24,147 nucleotides of DNA from positions 1 to 24,147 of the forward strand of contig RYVZ01000041.1 of NCBI GenBank assembly GCA_003979345.1. The letters run 5' to 3'. This document shows, piece by piece, positions 15,702 to 24,128 of the stretch. The notes under the pieces were generated by a model that searched no databases, was not told the DNA's origin, and was given only the letters and a program-made list of their open reading frames with translations. The first letter of the stretch is position 1. The number at the start of each line of letters is the position of its first letter. Made by a program: the position numbers and the translations under genes. Source of the DNA: Lachnospiraceae bacterium (lineage in GTDB: Bacteria > Bacillota > Clostridia > Lachnospirales > Lachnospiraceae).

Positions 15702-17216
15702 TTGTTGGGCTGGAAAAAACGGTGCAAAAAGGCTGTATTATGTTGTCTGGTATGCGGTGCGGCAGTCCTGTCTTTATCGGGCTGTACTCCCCAGACAAAA
15801 GCGGAGCCGCAGGAGGATCGCTCTGACGCAGTAAACCAAGGATCGCCAAAAGCGCATGAAATCATATGGACAGTGCCGTCGGGATATTGCGATCTAAACC
15901 AGTATGCAGACAAATTGAATCAAAGGCTGGCGGAGGACGGGTATGACTTCAGCGTTGCCTTTGAGTATCTCCCGGAGAACGGTTATCGGGAGGCCGTGGG
16001 GAAACGGATTGCGGAGGGGAGCACGGACATTGCGTTTCTCGGATTCGAAAGCGAATGTGATAATGCGCCGGCGGCGCTGATCAGGGAGAGAAATCTGGAA
16101 GAACTGACTTCGTTTCTGGGGAGCGGCGAAGGGGCGGCGCTTTGGGACTTCTATCGCGAGGAGGTTTGGGATACGGTAAGAGTGGATGGCGGAATCTATT
16201 CGCTTCCGAATCAGTGTGCAGTCTGCGGGGGCAATTGCTTTGCCTTTAACAAAGAAGTGTTTTCCGGGGAGGATATAGCGGGCTTTGACGGCAGCATGGA
16301 AACCTTTGGTAAACTGGCGGAGATATTGAGCCGCAGCGATCTTTCGCAGGTACAGTATCCGTTTGTCTGCAGGCGGTCGCTGCAGGATGCAGCCCAAATG
16401 GGCGGGTATGAGTACCGGTGCGGTGCGTTCATTTCACTCACGACGGGAGAGGTTTTCAATCCCTATGAAACGGAAGCGATGAGAACGTTTTTATTTACAA
16501 TGCAATCGCTCTACCAGAATGGCTGTTTGGGTGAAAACGGCGCGGCGTATGAAATGGACCCCAAAAGGCGTGAACAGGCGGCAGCCGAACGGGATTTTGG
16601 CGTGTGGAGCGGCAATATTGCGGAGACAGCCGTTCAGGAGATGAAGGATGACATGATATGCGTACAAAGTCCGTATTCTTTGGTAAGCACAGTCAGCGCA
16701 GGTACGGGAGTGAGCAGATATGCGCCGAATAAAGAGGCGGCGCTTACCCTGCTTACGCTGCTCTATACGGATGCGGAATATGGAAATCTGCTGCTGCTTG
16801 GGGAAGAGGGGGTCGACTATGTTCTGACAGACGGCTATCTGTGCGCATTGTCCGGCGAGAATAAGAGTGTATTTGTACAGGAATTGCTGACGGGGATTTA
16901 TGACAATATCCATCCGGCGGTCGGTGACACTCTGCCGGTGAACCGCCGTCAGACCCGGTTTGAGATTTATGATTCGGATGTCAGAATGAACTCTGTGATA
17001 TTGGGTTTTCAGGAAAATACGGAGGGGATGGAAGACAGACTGGCAGCCGTTTATGAAGTGGCAGAGCAGTATGCAGATATATGGAAGGAAGAAGATTTGG
17101 AGCGTGCGATTGAGGAAGCGGCTGAAGCCTACCGCGCGGCAGGAGGCAATCAAATTGTGGAAGAAATTGGAAGACAGATTGAAGAATGGCAGATGGGAAG
17201 CAGAAATGAAATGTAG
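15702..17216 (+). CDS. Extracellular solute-binding-type lipoprotein
   Basis: The 504-residue product has a basic N-terminus, a hydrophobic segment and the lipobox LSGC with the lipid-bearing cysteine at 28, so it is anchored on the outer face of the membrane. The rest resembles family 1 (sugar/peptide) ABC binding proteins: an early beta-strand IIWTVPSG, DIAFLG, a YSLPNQ segment and a long helical C-terminus. No MalFG-type permeases are nearby; instead an ABC-2 module follows, so it may not serve nutrient uptake. It seems to start with TTG at 15702 (or 15705), served by GGAGGGGGGG at 15686-15695; no ATG is close. The mature part has about nine cysteines beyond the lipidated one, unusual for an exported Firmicute protein. 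It overlaps the next gene by 11 bases. Confidence 0.8.
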   Translation: MLGWKKRCKKAVLCCLVCGAAVLSLSGCTPQTKAEPQEDRSDAVNQGSPKAHEIIWTVPSGYCDLNQYADKLNQRLAEDGYDFSVAFEYLPENGYREAVGKRIAEGSTDIAFLGFESECDNAPAALIRERNLEELTSFLGSGEGAALWDFYREEVWDTVRVDGGIYSLPNQCAVCGGNCFAFNKEVFSGEDIAGFDGSMETFGKLAEILSRSDLSQVQYPFVCRRSLQDAAQMGGYEYRCGAFISLTTGEVFNPYETEAMRTFLFTMQSLYQNGCLGENGAAYEMDPKRREQAAAERDFGVWSGNIAETAVQEMKDDMICVQSPYSLVSTVSAGTGVSRYAPNKEAALTLLTLLYTDAEYGNLLLLGEEGVDYVLTDGYLCALSGENKSVFVQELLTGIYDNIHPAVGDTLPVNRRQTRFEIYDSDVRMNSVILGFQENTEGMEDRLAAVYEVAEQYADIWKEEDLERAIEEAAEAYRAAGGNQIVEEIGRQIEEWQMGSRNEM

Positions 17217-18354
17217 GCAGAAATATTTTAACTGCCGGATTCTGTTGCTTTTGTCCGTGATATGCCTTACGGGCTGTGCCGGAAAACGGGAAGCGGGAAG
17301 CGGCAAAACATACTGGATTTTGGATGGGGATCTGCGTACCTATGGGGAGCAGGGGGTATTTTATCAGGAGAATGGGTATCTGCGTTTCATGGATGCGGCG
17401 AGCGGACTGGACGTGACGGTGTGCGGCAAGCCGGAATGCAGTCACAGCAGGGAGGAATGCCCAGCATACTTTGAAAGAAGGGTGCACGGCGCTTTTTGGG
17501 AGGGGGATACGCTGTATCTTCTGACGGATTACGGGGCGGATCGATTTGGAGAACTGTATCTTTATGAGGCTTCTGTAAACGGAGAGGATCGGAAAAAAAT
17601 TGCGGAGCTTGGCGAGGCGCAGCAGCTTTTTTTTGCTGTCTGTACGGAAAAGTACATTGTGTTTAGTTATTGGAATCTATATGATGAGAATATGAAGGAA
17701 CTGCCCCGGGATCAAATAGGCGTACGGGTATATGACAGAGAGACGGGGGAGTGTAGGGATGTTTTGAGCAGAGAGGGCTGGAATGCGCGGGTATATCAGC
17801 TTGATCTGATAGAGGACGAGATTTATGTTTCCTGTTTTTATTATGATCTGACGCCGGAGGAGGTGCTGGCGCACGAGACAGATCAGGAGTATATGCGGCA
17901 GTATTTGAAGCATGAATTGTTAAAAGCGGACGCAGGGGGGCAGGAGGTTGTTTCGCTTTTGCAGGGGATAGCGGATATGGAGGTTCAGACTGTCTGTGAG
18001 GCGGGTGTTTTTTATACCGCGGGAGGCAGGCTGTATTTATTGGATGCGGAAACAGGGGTCAGCCGTGATGTGAATGAGAGCATGATGGGGTATCCCTCTT
18101 TTTCAGAAAAAGGATTGCTTTTTGGCAGATACGATTCGGATACGGGAGAAACAAGCTTTTATCGGTACGTGGCGGAAGAGGAGGAGTTCTGCCTGATCGC
18201 AAACATGCAGGCATACATTCCGGCGGCAGTGTTTGAAGATGTTTGTTACATTTATGATTACCATACCGACGACGGAAACGGAGTTCTTGCATTCTGTCGT
18301 ACAGCGGACTTCTTTAAGGGAAAAACGGAGGGGCTTATCCGATTTGAAAAATAG
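17206..18354 (+). CDS. Lipoprotein of beta-propeller (DUF5050-like) type, unknown function
   Basis: The ATG at 17206 lies inside the end of the preceding gene (11-base overlap), with GGGAAG upstream; this suggests translational coupling. The 382-residue product has a short signal sequence and lipobox LTGC with lipid cysteine 24. After that, repeated strand-rich units such as LYLYEAS, IYVSCFYYDL, GVFYTAGGRLYLLDAETG and DVCYIYDY suggest a beta-propeller-like surface protein. The segment VCGKPECSHSREECPAYF (around residues 66-86) carries a cysteine cluster that I associate with clostridial lipoproteins of this kind. An open frame reaches upstream to 17053 but has no signal sequence. Ligand and partner are unknown; the tight packing with the ABC-2 permease suggests that they work together. 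Confidence 0.75.
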   Translation: MKCRQKYFNCRILLLLSVICLTGCAGKREAGSGKTYWILDGDLRTYGEQGVFYQENGYLRFMDAASGLDVTVCGKPECSHSREECPAYFERRVHGAFWEGDTLYLLTDYGADRFGELYLYEASVNGEDRKKIAELGEAQQLFFAVCTEKYIVFSYWNLYDENMKELPRDQIGVRVYDRETGECRDVLSREGWNARVYQLDLIEDEIYVSCFYYDLTPEEVLAHETDQEYMRQYLKHELLKADAGGQEVVSLLQGIADMEVQTVCEAGVFYTAGGRLYLLDAETGVSRDVNESMMGYPSFSEKGLLFGRYDSDTGETSFYRYVAEEEEFCLIANMQAYIPAAVFEDVCYIYDYHTDDGNGVLAFCRTADFFKGKTEGLIRFEK

Positions 18355-20476
18355 ATTTGGAACTTACAGGCATATGATGAAACTGATTGGCTGGGAGTGT
18401 AAAAAAGTATTATGGACGCATGTAACAGCGGTCTTTTTGGCTGTTTGCCTGATCGTCTCGTGTATGCTGTTTACTGCCAAACTATATTCCGTCAATGCAG
18501 GAGACCGTTTTTTACCCGCGTCTTACAGGGCGCTTACGGAAGCTGTGGACAAGGAAAATTTGGAAGAGACCTGTGAGGCGCTGGATAGGACATTGAATGC
18601 CATGCAGTGGGAATACCGGGAACCGGAAACGATGTATACATCCTCGCTGCGGGAGGAAATCTTTCTCTATATGCAGGTGCTTGGAGAGGTCAGGCAGGCT
18701 GTCACTTATCGGGAATATGTGGAGAATATTTTGGCAGAAAGCAAAAAACAGGGATCGGTGAGCCTCTTTGAGCATGATGAGCGCAGAATCCGGAGTGTGG
18801 AGAAGACGGTCTGGGACTTCGAAGGAATGGGCAGCGTGGAAGTAGCGTTTGAGGCGTCCAGAGGCGTGAATCTGTTTATGGAAACGGATTGGCAGGATCT
18901 TTTGTCGGTCGCGGCGGTCATGATCCTGGTTGCAGGACTTCTATCCGCAGAGTCAGAGTCCGGAAGGATGAAGGTGATATCCGGTACTCTTTTAGGGCGC
19001 AGGCATACGGCATATGCAAAGTATGCGGCGGGCTTGATGATTCTGACGATCTATGAGGCGGCGGCATATGCTTATCGGTTTGTCGCGGCTGCAGTCTCTT
19101 ACGGAATGGGAAGAATGGATGCCCTATTCCAGTCGGTGTATGGCGCTTTTGGGTGTACTTTGAGAATAACGACGGGGGAAGCCCTTTTGTTGTTTCTGTT
19201 GTTCAAATTTCTTGTGATCTTTTCTGCCTATTCACTTTTGTTTCTGATAACGATGTATGTCAAGTATGCGAAGCTGGTTTACTGTGTGGGATTAAGCATT
19301 GCAGGGATCGGTGTTCTTCTTTATGATCTGATCGATATGCGCAGCTATCTTTCCGCGCTGAAATGGATCAATCCGGCGGCAGCATTTCACACGGACAGCC
19401 TGCTTATGGACTATCGGAATCTGAGTATTGGGGGATATCCGGTCGGATATAGGGAGCTTATGATGGGAGTCTGCCTGTTTATGATAGGGCTGACTCTGTT
19501 TTTTACGGGCTATTGGTATCCTAAAATGAGATATGCGGGCAGGAAGGCTGTTTCGGAGTGCCTTTATGCAAAAGCGGAGGGCATATTCTCCAAAATGAGC
19601 GGTGTACACTCGCTGGGAGGGTATGAGTTTCGAAAGTGGAGTTTTTATCAGAGAGGTCTTTTGGTCTGTCTGGCAGCTTTGGCAGTTGGTCTGTTTGTTT
19701 ACGAACCTGCGGGCGAGCGGCTTTATACGGTCAGGGAAATTTATTATAGAGATTATGTGAAGCAGGCGGAAGGACCCTATCATAAGGAAAAACTGGAATT
19801 TTTGTATGGAGAGCAGGAAAGATTAGATGAGGCGGAGGAAAAGCTGTCAGATCCTGACGGGGAATATACGAATGCCGCGCTGGAATATTATCGCAGGGAA
19901 TCGGAAAAGCGGGAGGGGCTTTGTGCCGTTATCGAATATGGAGAATATTTGAAGGAAAAGAAAGGGAGTTTTTTCATTTATGAGCAGGGGTATGAGCTGC
20001 TGCTGGGAGAGGGAGAAGGCGGAGTCAGGCTTTTTTGGTATCGTACGTTTGCGCTGGCGGTATCCATCGTCCTGTTTTCCTTTATCTGGGGAATCGAATC
20101 GGAAACGGGGATGGAAGCCCTGCTTGCCGTCAGCGCGGCCGGCAGAAAAAAGTTGAATGCAAAAAAAAGAGTGCAGGTGTTGCTTGCAGGGACGGTTGTG
20201 TTCTGTATTGTCTACATTCCGTGGATCTATAGTGTATTATCGGTGTTTGGGACAGCGGGACTTTTCGGACCGGCATACAGCATGATGCGGTTTTCCGGTC
20301 TTCCGCATTGGATGCCTCTGATTGGAGTGCTGCTGCTGTTTTATCTGAGGCATCTGTGCTATTTGTGGATAGCGGGGCTTGTGATGCAATATGTATATAA
20401 AAAGCAGCGCATGATGCTGCCGTCAGCGCTGATTACCCTTGCCGTGTTTATGATCCCGATTCTGATTGCGGGCTAA
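18344..20476 (+). CDS. ABC-2 type permease with two homologous halves
   Basis: This is a multi-span membrane protein of about 710 residues that would form the channel part of an ABC transporter with the next gene. Each half starts with a membrane helix after a W/F-x-K-K/W motif (WECKKVLW near residue 17; YEFRKWSFYQ), followed by a large outside loop of about 130-170 residues, then several helices. Both halves carry an acidic motif at the same place: ESESG at 203-207 (LSAESESGRMKVISGTLLGR) and ESETG at 585-589 (GIESETGMEALLAVSAAGRK). The likely start is TTG at 18344, ten bases after GGAGGGG and overlapping the upstream gene by 11 bases; an ATG at 18374 is the alternative with a weaker site. 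What is moved, and in which direction, is unknown; no substrate-specific motif was seen. Confidence 0.8.
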   Translation: MKNRFGTYRHMMKLIGWECKKVLWTHVTAVFLAVCLIVSCMLFTAKLYSVNAGDRFLPASYRALTEAVDKENLEETCEALDRTLNAMQWEYREPETMYTSSLREEIFLYMQVLGEVRQAVTYREYVENILAESKKQGSVSLFEHDERRIRSVEKTVWDFEGMGSVEVAFEASRGVNLFMETDWQDLLSVAAVMILVAGLLSAESESGRMKVISGTLLGRRHTAYAKYAAGLMILTIYEAAAYAYRFVAAAVSYGMGRMDALFQSVYGAFGCTLRITTGEALLLFLLFKFLVIFSAYSLLFLITMYVKYAKLVYCVGLSIAGIGVLLYDLIDMRSYLSALKWINPAAAFHTDSLLMDYRNLSIGGYPVGYRELMMGVCLFMIGLTLFFTGYWYPKMRYAGRKAVSECLYAKAEGIFSKMSGVHSLGGYEFRKWSFYQRGLLVCLAALAVGLFVYEPAGERLYTVREIYYRDYVKQAEGPYHKEKLEFLYGEQERLDEAEEKLSDPDGEYTNAALEYYRRESEKREGLCAVIEYGEYLKEKKGSFFIYEQGYELLLGEGEGGVRLFWYRTFALAVSIVLFSFIWGIESETGMEALLAVSAAGRKKLNAKKRVQVLLAGTVVFCIVYIPWIYSVLSVFGTAGLFGPAYSMMRFSGLPHWMPLIGVLLLFYLRHLCYLWIAGLVMQYVYKKQRMMLPSALITLAVFMIPILIAG

Positions 20477-20505
20477 ACCTTAGATATGATATGAGGACGA
20501 TTAAA

Positions 20506-21396
20506 ATGAGAATGGAAATCCGTAATTTATCCAAATCATACGGAAATGTGAAGGCGATTGATGATTTCAATGCTGTGCTTGAAGAGGGGATTTATGGCAT
20601 TTTGGGACCAAACGGCGCCGGAAAATCCACACTGATCAATATTCTGACGGACAATGTGAAACGTGACAGTGGAGAAATTTTGTTGGACGGGCGTGATATC
20701 CTGAAGATGGGGGGAGACTATCGCAGGATCGTGGGATATATGCCGCAGGAACAGGTTTTTTATCCGCAATTTACGCTCCTTGAGTTTCTAAAGTACATGG
20801 CGTTGATAAAGGGGATGAATAGTAAAGATAAGGCAGTGCGGATGCAGATCGACGAGCTGCTGGAAGAATTGCACCTTGCGGATGTGGCTAAGAGAAGGCT
20901 CGGCGGTTTTTCGGGAGGAATGAAAAGACGTGCGGTGCTGGCGCAGGCGCTTTTGGGGAATCCCGGTATTATTATTTTAGATGAGCCGACGGCGGGGCTT
21001 GATCCGAAGGAGCGGATTGCGATGCGCAATCTGATATCGAGGCTTGCGGAAAATCGGATCGTGATACTTGCCACGCATATCGCGTCGGATATAGAGTGCA
21101 TTGCCGACCGGGTGCTTTTGATTAAAGAAGGAAAAATGATTAAAAATGAAAATCCGTTCACCCTGCTTGACGAGGTGCGGGGGCATATCCGGTGTATATA
21201 CTGTAAAAGGGAGGATCTGGCGGCTTACCAGAAGCGTTATCGGATGAGCAATTGCATTCAGACAAAAGAGGGATTGATGCTTCATGTCATTGACCCGGAA
21301 TATGTGGGTGATAAAACGGTGGATACGACGCTGGAGGATGTGTATTTATATTATTTTGAGAACGCGGCTGCACGGGAACATTCGGGGGATAAATAG
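20506..21396 (+). CDS. ABC transporter ATP-binding protein (NatA/CcmA type)
   Basis: The 296-residue product is the ATPase partner of the preceding permease, 29 bases downstream of it. It shows all ABC motifs: Walker A GPNGAGKST (residues 34-42), Q-loop YMPQEQ (78-83), signature FSGGM (135-139, a common variant of LSGGQ), Walker B IIILDEP with D159 and E160, D-loop AGLD and the switch histidine H191. The last 80 residues form the usual extra domain of exporters of this class. The ATG at 20506 is chosen because TGAGGA lies eight bases upstream; ATGs at 20491 and 20512 are alternatives. NatA-type ATPases paired with ABC-2 permeases generally work as exporters or in self-protection against antimicrobial peptides. 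Confidence 0.93.
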   Translation: MRMEIRNLSKSYGNVKAIDDFNAVLEEGIYGILGPNGAGKSTLINILTDNVKRDSGEILLDGRDILKMGGDYRRIVGYMPQEQVFYPQFTLLEFLKYMALIKGMNSKDKAVRMQIDELLEELHLADVAKRRLGGFSGGMKRRAVLAQALLGNPGIIILDEPTAGLDPKERIAMRNLISRLAENRIVILATHIASDIECIADRVLLIKEGKMIKNENPFTLLDEVRGHIRCIYCKREDLAAYQKRYRMSNCIQTKEGLMLHVIDPEYVGDKTVDTTLEDVYLYYFENAAAREHSGDK

Positions 21397-21439
21397 ATTC
21401 TATTCATGGAACCGAGTAAAAGGCGGAATGGAGATTTAT

Positions 21440-22867
21440 ATGGGAAAAAAGAAATGGTGTCCAATACTGATAGCGGCACTGTTGCTTGCGGGCTGCGGCT
21501 CTGACGGAGTAAAGAACCGGGAGCCGGAGGAAGCGCAGACAGTTGGCGTAGACAGTACAGGAGCGAATGATACGAAAAACGGCACGGCGGACGATACAGA
21601 AACGAACGGTCAGAAGGACGACGTAACAGGAAGTGTAGGTGGACAGGAGAACGGAAACGCGGGGACGGATGCTGCAGACAGGCAGGACGATGGTGTGCCG
21701 GATGATGCGGAAAGCGAATTGCCTGCAGACGGCATGCAGGCGCCGCCGACCGATTATGTGACGGAAGAATTGTATGCGTCTGCCGATCAGTGGGACAGCT
21801 GCGATGATGCTGCGCTGGCGGCGGTCATGAGAAAAGCGGAGGCGGGTGAACCGGTGACGATTGCCTGCATCGGCGGTTCGATCACGCAGGGGACGATATC
21901 AAACGGTAGTGATGACAGTGGTGTCGCAGACAAAAAATGTTATGCCGATCTGTTTTTTTCGTGGTGGGAGCAGACGTTTCCGGATACGGAGTTTACATTT
22001 ATCAATGCAGGGATCGGTGCAACGGATTCTTATATCGGGGTACACAGGGTGCAAAGGGACGTGCTTGATCATCATCCTGATCTTGTGCTTGTAGAATTTT
22101 CAGTCAACGATGCGGATTCACCCACCTTTAAGACGGCGTATGACAATCTTGTGAGAAGGATCCTGCTTGCCGATAACCATCCGGCGGCCATGCTTCTTTT
22201 TATGGGGCAGACGAACGGCGCGACGGCTCAGGGATCACATGTGCTGGTCGGGTTCAATTATAAGCTGCCGATGATCAGCTACGCGAGTCTGATTCAGGAT
22301 ATGATGACGCAGGGCGTGTATGCGGCAGAGCAGCTCTCGGGGGACGAAGTGCACCCGTCGGCGCTTGGTCATGCGGTCACGGGTGAGATTTTATGGAAAT
22401 ATCTGAACGCGGTCTATGCACAGCGCGGGGAACTGCCGGAACCGCAGGAATTTACGGCGAAGCCCGTGACTTCCGAGAGGTATCTGAACGCGTCGATCTT
22501 AGACCGTGAAACGATCGTGCCGACGGAGTATGGCAGTTTTGAAGAGAGCAGCAAGTTTCAGCCGTTTCCGAACGATTGGACCTGCGAATCAGGAGAGGGT
22601 GGTATCATATTTGAGGCTGATTTCCAGAGGCTCGGCATTTTGTATCACCGGACAGTGGACGGTCTTAGCGGTCAGTTTGACGTGTTTGTGGACGGGGAGC
22701 GGGTATCGACTTTGAATGCCGACTTTTCTGGCGGATGGGGAAATTGTGCGGACGCGCGGGAAGTGTATGCCGGGGAGAGTGTGGAGCATCATACTGTGGA
22801 AATCAGAAAGTCTCCGGATTCGACGGGGGATGTGTTTACGATCCTTGGTCTGATGGCAGCACAGTAA
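21440..22867 (+). CDS. SGNH/GDSL-type esterase lipoprotein
   Basis: The 475-residue product is probably a surface esterase such as a carbohydrate deacetylase. It has the lipobox LAGC with lipid cysteine 19 and then an 80-residue Asp/Gly/Asn/Thr-rich spacer that would hold the enzyme off the membrane. The hydrolase part shows the SGNH blocks: GGSITQG with nucleophile S147, NAGIGATDS with the block II glycine, FSVND with N223, and DEVHP with D302 and H305. A C-terminal beta-rich domain of about 120 residues follows (from near residue 350), perhaps carbohydrate binding. The ATG at 21440 has GGAG six bases upstream; an in-frame ATG at 21428 is possible. It follows the ATPase by 43 bases, so it may be in the same message. 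Acetyl-xylan is an attractive substrate given the xylan-type genes nearby, but unproven. Confidence 0.85.
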   Translation: MGKKKWCPILIAALLLAGCGSDGVKNREPEEAQTVGVDSTGANDTKNGTADDTETNGQKDDVTGSVGGQENGNAGTDAADRQDDGVPDDAESELPADGMQAPPTDYVTEELYASADQWDSCDDAALAAVMRKAEAGEPVTIACIGGSITQGTISNGSDDSGVADKKCYADLFFSWWEQTFPDTEFTFINAGIGATDSYIGVHRVQRDVLDHHPDLVLVEFSVNDADSPTFKTAYDNLVRRILLADNHPAAMLLFMGQTNGATAQGSHVLVGFNYKLPMISYASLIQDMMTQGVYAAEQLSGDEVHPSALGHAVTGEILWKYLNAVYAQRGELPEPQEFTAKPVTSERYLNASILDRETIVPTEYGSFEESSKFQPFPNDWTCESGEGGIIFEADFQRLGILYHRTVDGLSGQFDVFVDGERVSTLNADFSGGWGNCADAREVYAGESVEHHTVEIRKSPDSTGDVFTILGLMAAQ

Positions 22868-22882
22868 CCGGAAAAAGATGTG

Positions 22883-23575
22883 TTACAGGAACCACTCGCT
22901 AAGCTGCTTAGAGTGCTTAAGAAGCGGACGGTATGCAAAGATCAGGCAGGCGCCCGCTACATTTAAGATCACATCGTCAATGTCTGCCTGACCGACCATT
23001 GTCAAAAATTGTACAGCTTCGATCGTGATAACGGAAAGGAGCATCGTCGGAAAAAAATACCGCCATTTTGTCTGCTTCTTTGGGAAGATCACGGGCAGGA
23101 ATAATGCACAGGGCATGCCCGCTATCAGGTTTCCCAAAAGATTCGCGAGAATGAGTCTGATTGAAATGATGTGGCTTTGGGATGCGCGCAGATACATAGT
23201 GATGGAGCGGAACGGTTTCAGGTTGCAGTACATCTCAAAATGTTCGCGCGTAAAAGGTTCGGTCTGCCAGATATTGCGATCGGTGAATGCGCGGCGGAAC
23301 GAACTTTTCAGGAATAAAAGTGTAGCGGCAGCAATCAGATAAATGATGAACATCTGAACAAAGGCGCGGTAACGGATCGCCGACCGCTCTGCAGGGTCTA
23401 TCGCATGCCTCATGCGATAGGCCATATCTAAAAACAAAACAAAAATAGGGGTGGCATACATGAATATCTTCTGCCTGCCACCCATTGTATATGACGGATT
23501 CAAATCAATATACAGCCCCGCTGTTACGCTCACAAACGCAAATACAACTGCTGCGGTATGATACCATTTTTTCAT
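22883..23575 (-). CDS. VanZ-family membrane protein
   Basis: The 230-residue product has about six hydrophobic segments and the VanZ core: NLKPFRSI, NLLGNLIAGMPCALFLP, an IEAVQFL helix and ADIDDVILNVAG. VanZ proteins are integral membrane proteins found in many Gram-positives; one gives low-level teicoplanin resistance, but the role of most is unknown. It lies 19 bases downstream of spoVT on the same strand, so it may be read with it. Its ribosome binding site is weak: only AGGA about 14 bases before the ATG. Its 3' end faces the SGNH esterase gene with 15 bases between the two stops and no terminator between. Confidence 0.88.
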   Translation of the reverse strand: MKKWYHTAAVVFAFVSVTAGLYIDLNPSYTMGGRQKIFMYATPIFVLFLDMAYRMRHAIDPAERSAIRYRAFVQMFIIYLIAAATLLFLKSSFRRAFTDRNIWQTEPFTREHFEMYCNLKPFRSITMYLRASQSHIISIRLILANLLGNLIAGMPCALFLPVIFPKKQTKWRYFFPTMLLSVITIEAVQFLTMVGQADIDDVILNVAGACLIFAYRPLLKHSKQLSEWFL

Positions 23576-23594
23576 GTCTTTAATAAAGGAAGTC

Positions 23595-24104
23595 CTATTG
23601 CTCCATCTGTTTTCCGAGAAAACCTGCTGCCGAGAGGATCATTTTCTGCTCTGCCTCTCCCATTTTTGCCTTACCGTCGGTATCTGCCAGAATTACGGAA
23701 CCGATCACGTCTCCTTCGCAGATAATGGGGGTCAGTGCGACATGCTGATAGTCCTCAGCGCCATCTCCTATTATAATATAACTCCGCTCGCCCTTTGATG
23801 CAATCATTGTTTCACGGTTATCCATTTTTTCTTCCAATTGTTTGCTGATCGGCTTCCCGAGCAGGTTTTTTCCGCCGCCTGCATTTGCGATGAACTGATC
23901 CCTGTCCGTGACGAATGCGGTATGTCCGGAAACTGCAGCCAGAGAATCTGCGTATTGTTTGGCAAAATCGCCGATTTCTCCAATAGGAGAATATTTTTTT
24001 AAGATAATCTCACCCTCGTGATCCGTAAAGATCTCAAGCGGATCGCTCTCCCGAATGCGGAGCGTACGACGGATTTCTTTCGGGATCACGACCCGCCCGA
24101 GATC
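23595..24104 (-). CDS. spoVT: Stage V sporulation protein T, 5' end missing
   Basis: SpoVT is an AbrB-type regulator of forespore genes. The visible 169 residues begin at DLGRVVIPKEIRRTLRI, the swapped-hairpin DNA-binding domain, followed by FTDHEGEIILKKYSPIGE and a C-terminal GAF-like domain ending at KQMEQ. The family start (a Met followed by about ten residues before DLGRVV) is absent. The open frame continues upstream as MYKRQNLTLVIRK, but MYKRQ is read from the Nextera adapter and the rest from an inverted copy of the same gene, so these 13 residues are artefactual. The exact junction lies within 24099-24104, where GAGATC is shared. In Bacillus spoVT follows mfd; here it is 16.4 kb away on the other strand. 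Confidence 0.93.
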   Translation of the reverse strand, partial: DLGRVVIPKEIRRTLRIRESDPLEIFTDHEGEIILKKYSPIGEIGDFAKQYADSLAAVSGHTAFVTDRDQFIANAGGGKNLLGKPISKQLEEKMDNRETMIASKGERSYIIIGDGAEDYQHVALTPIICEGDVIGSVILADTDGKAKMGEAEQKMILSAAGFLGKQMEQ

Positions 24105-24128
24105 TTTACGGATCACGAGGGTGAGATT
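24006..24128. repeat. Exact 30-bp inverted repeat (fold-back chimera)
   Basis: Bases 24006-24035 and 24099-24128 are perfect reverse complements and are separated by 63 bases. The match ends exactly where the adapter begins at 24129 and at the first base inside 24099. The inner arm is normal spoVT coding sequence (FTDHEGEI region); the outer arm replaces the expected spoVT 5' end. This is best read as a library or amplification fold-back, primed at the shared GAGATC, not as a natural hairpin. Confidence 0.88.

Noticed and set aside
16491..17306. 271-codon - strand open frame over the solute-binding lipoprotein
   Set aside because: Antisense to a lipoprotein gene with clear signal and lipobox; composition is typical of a shadow frame.
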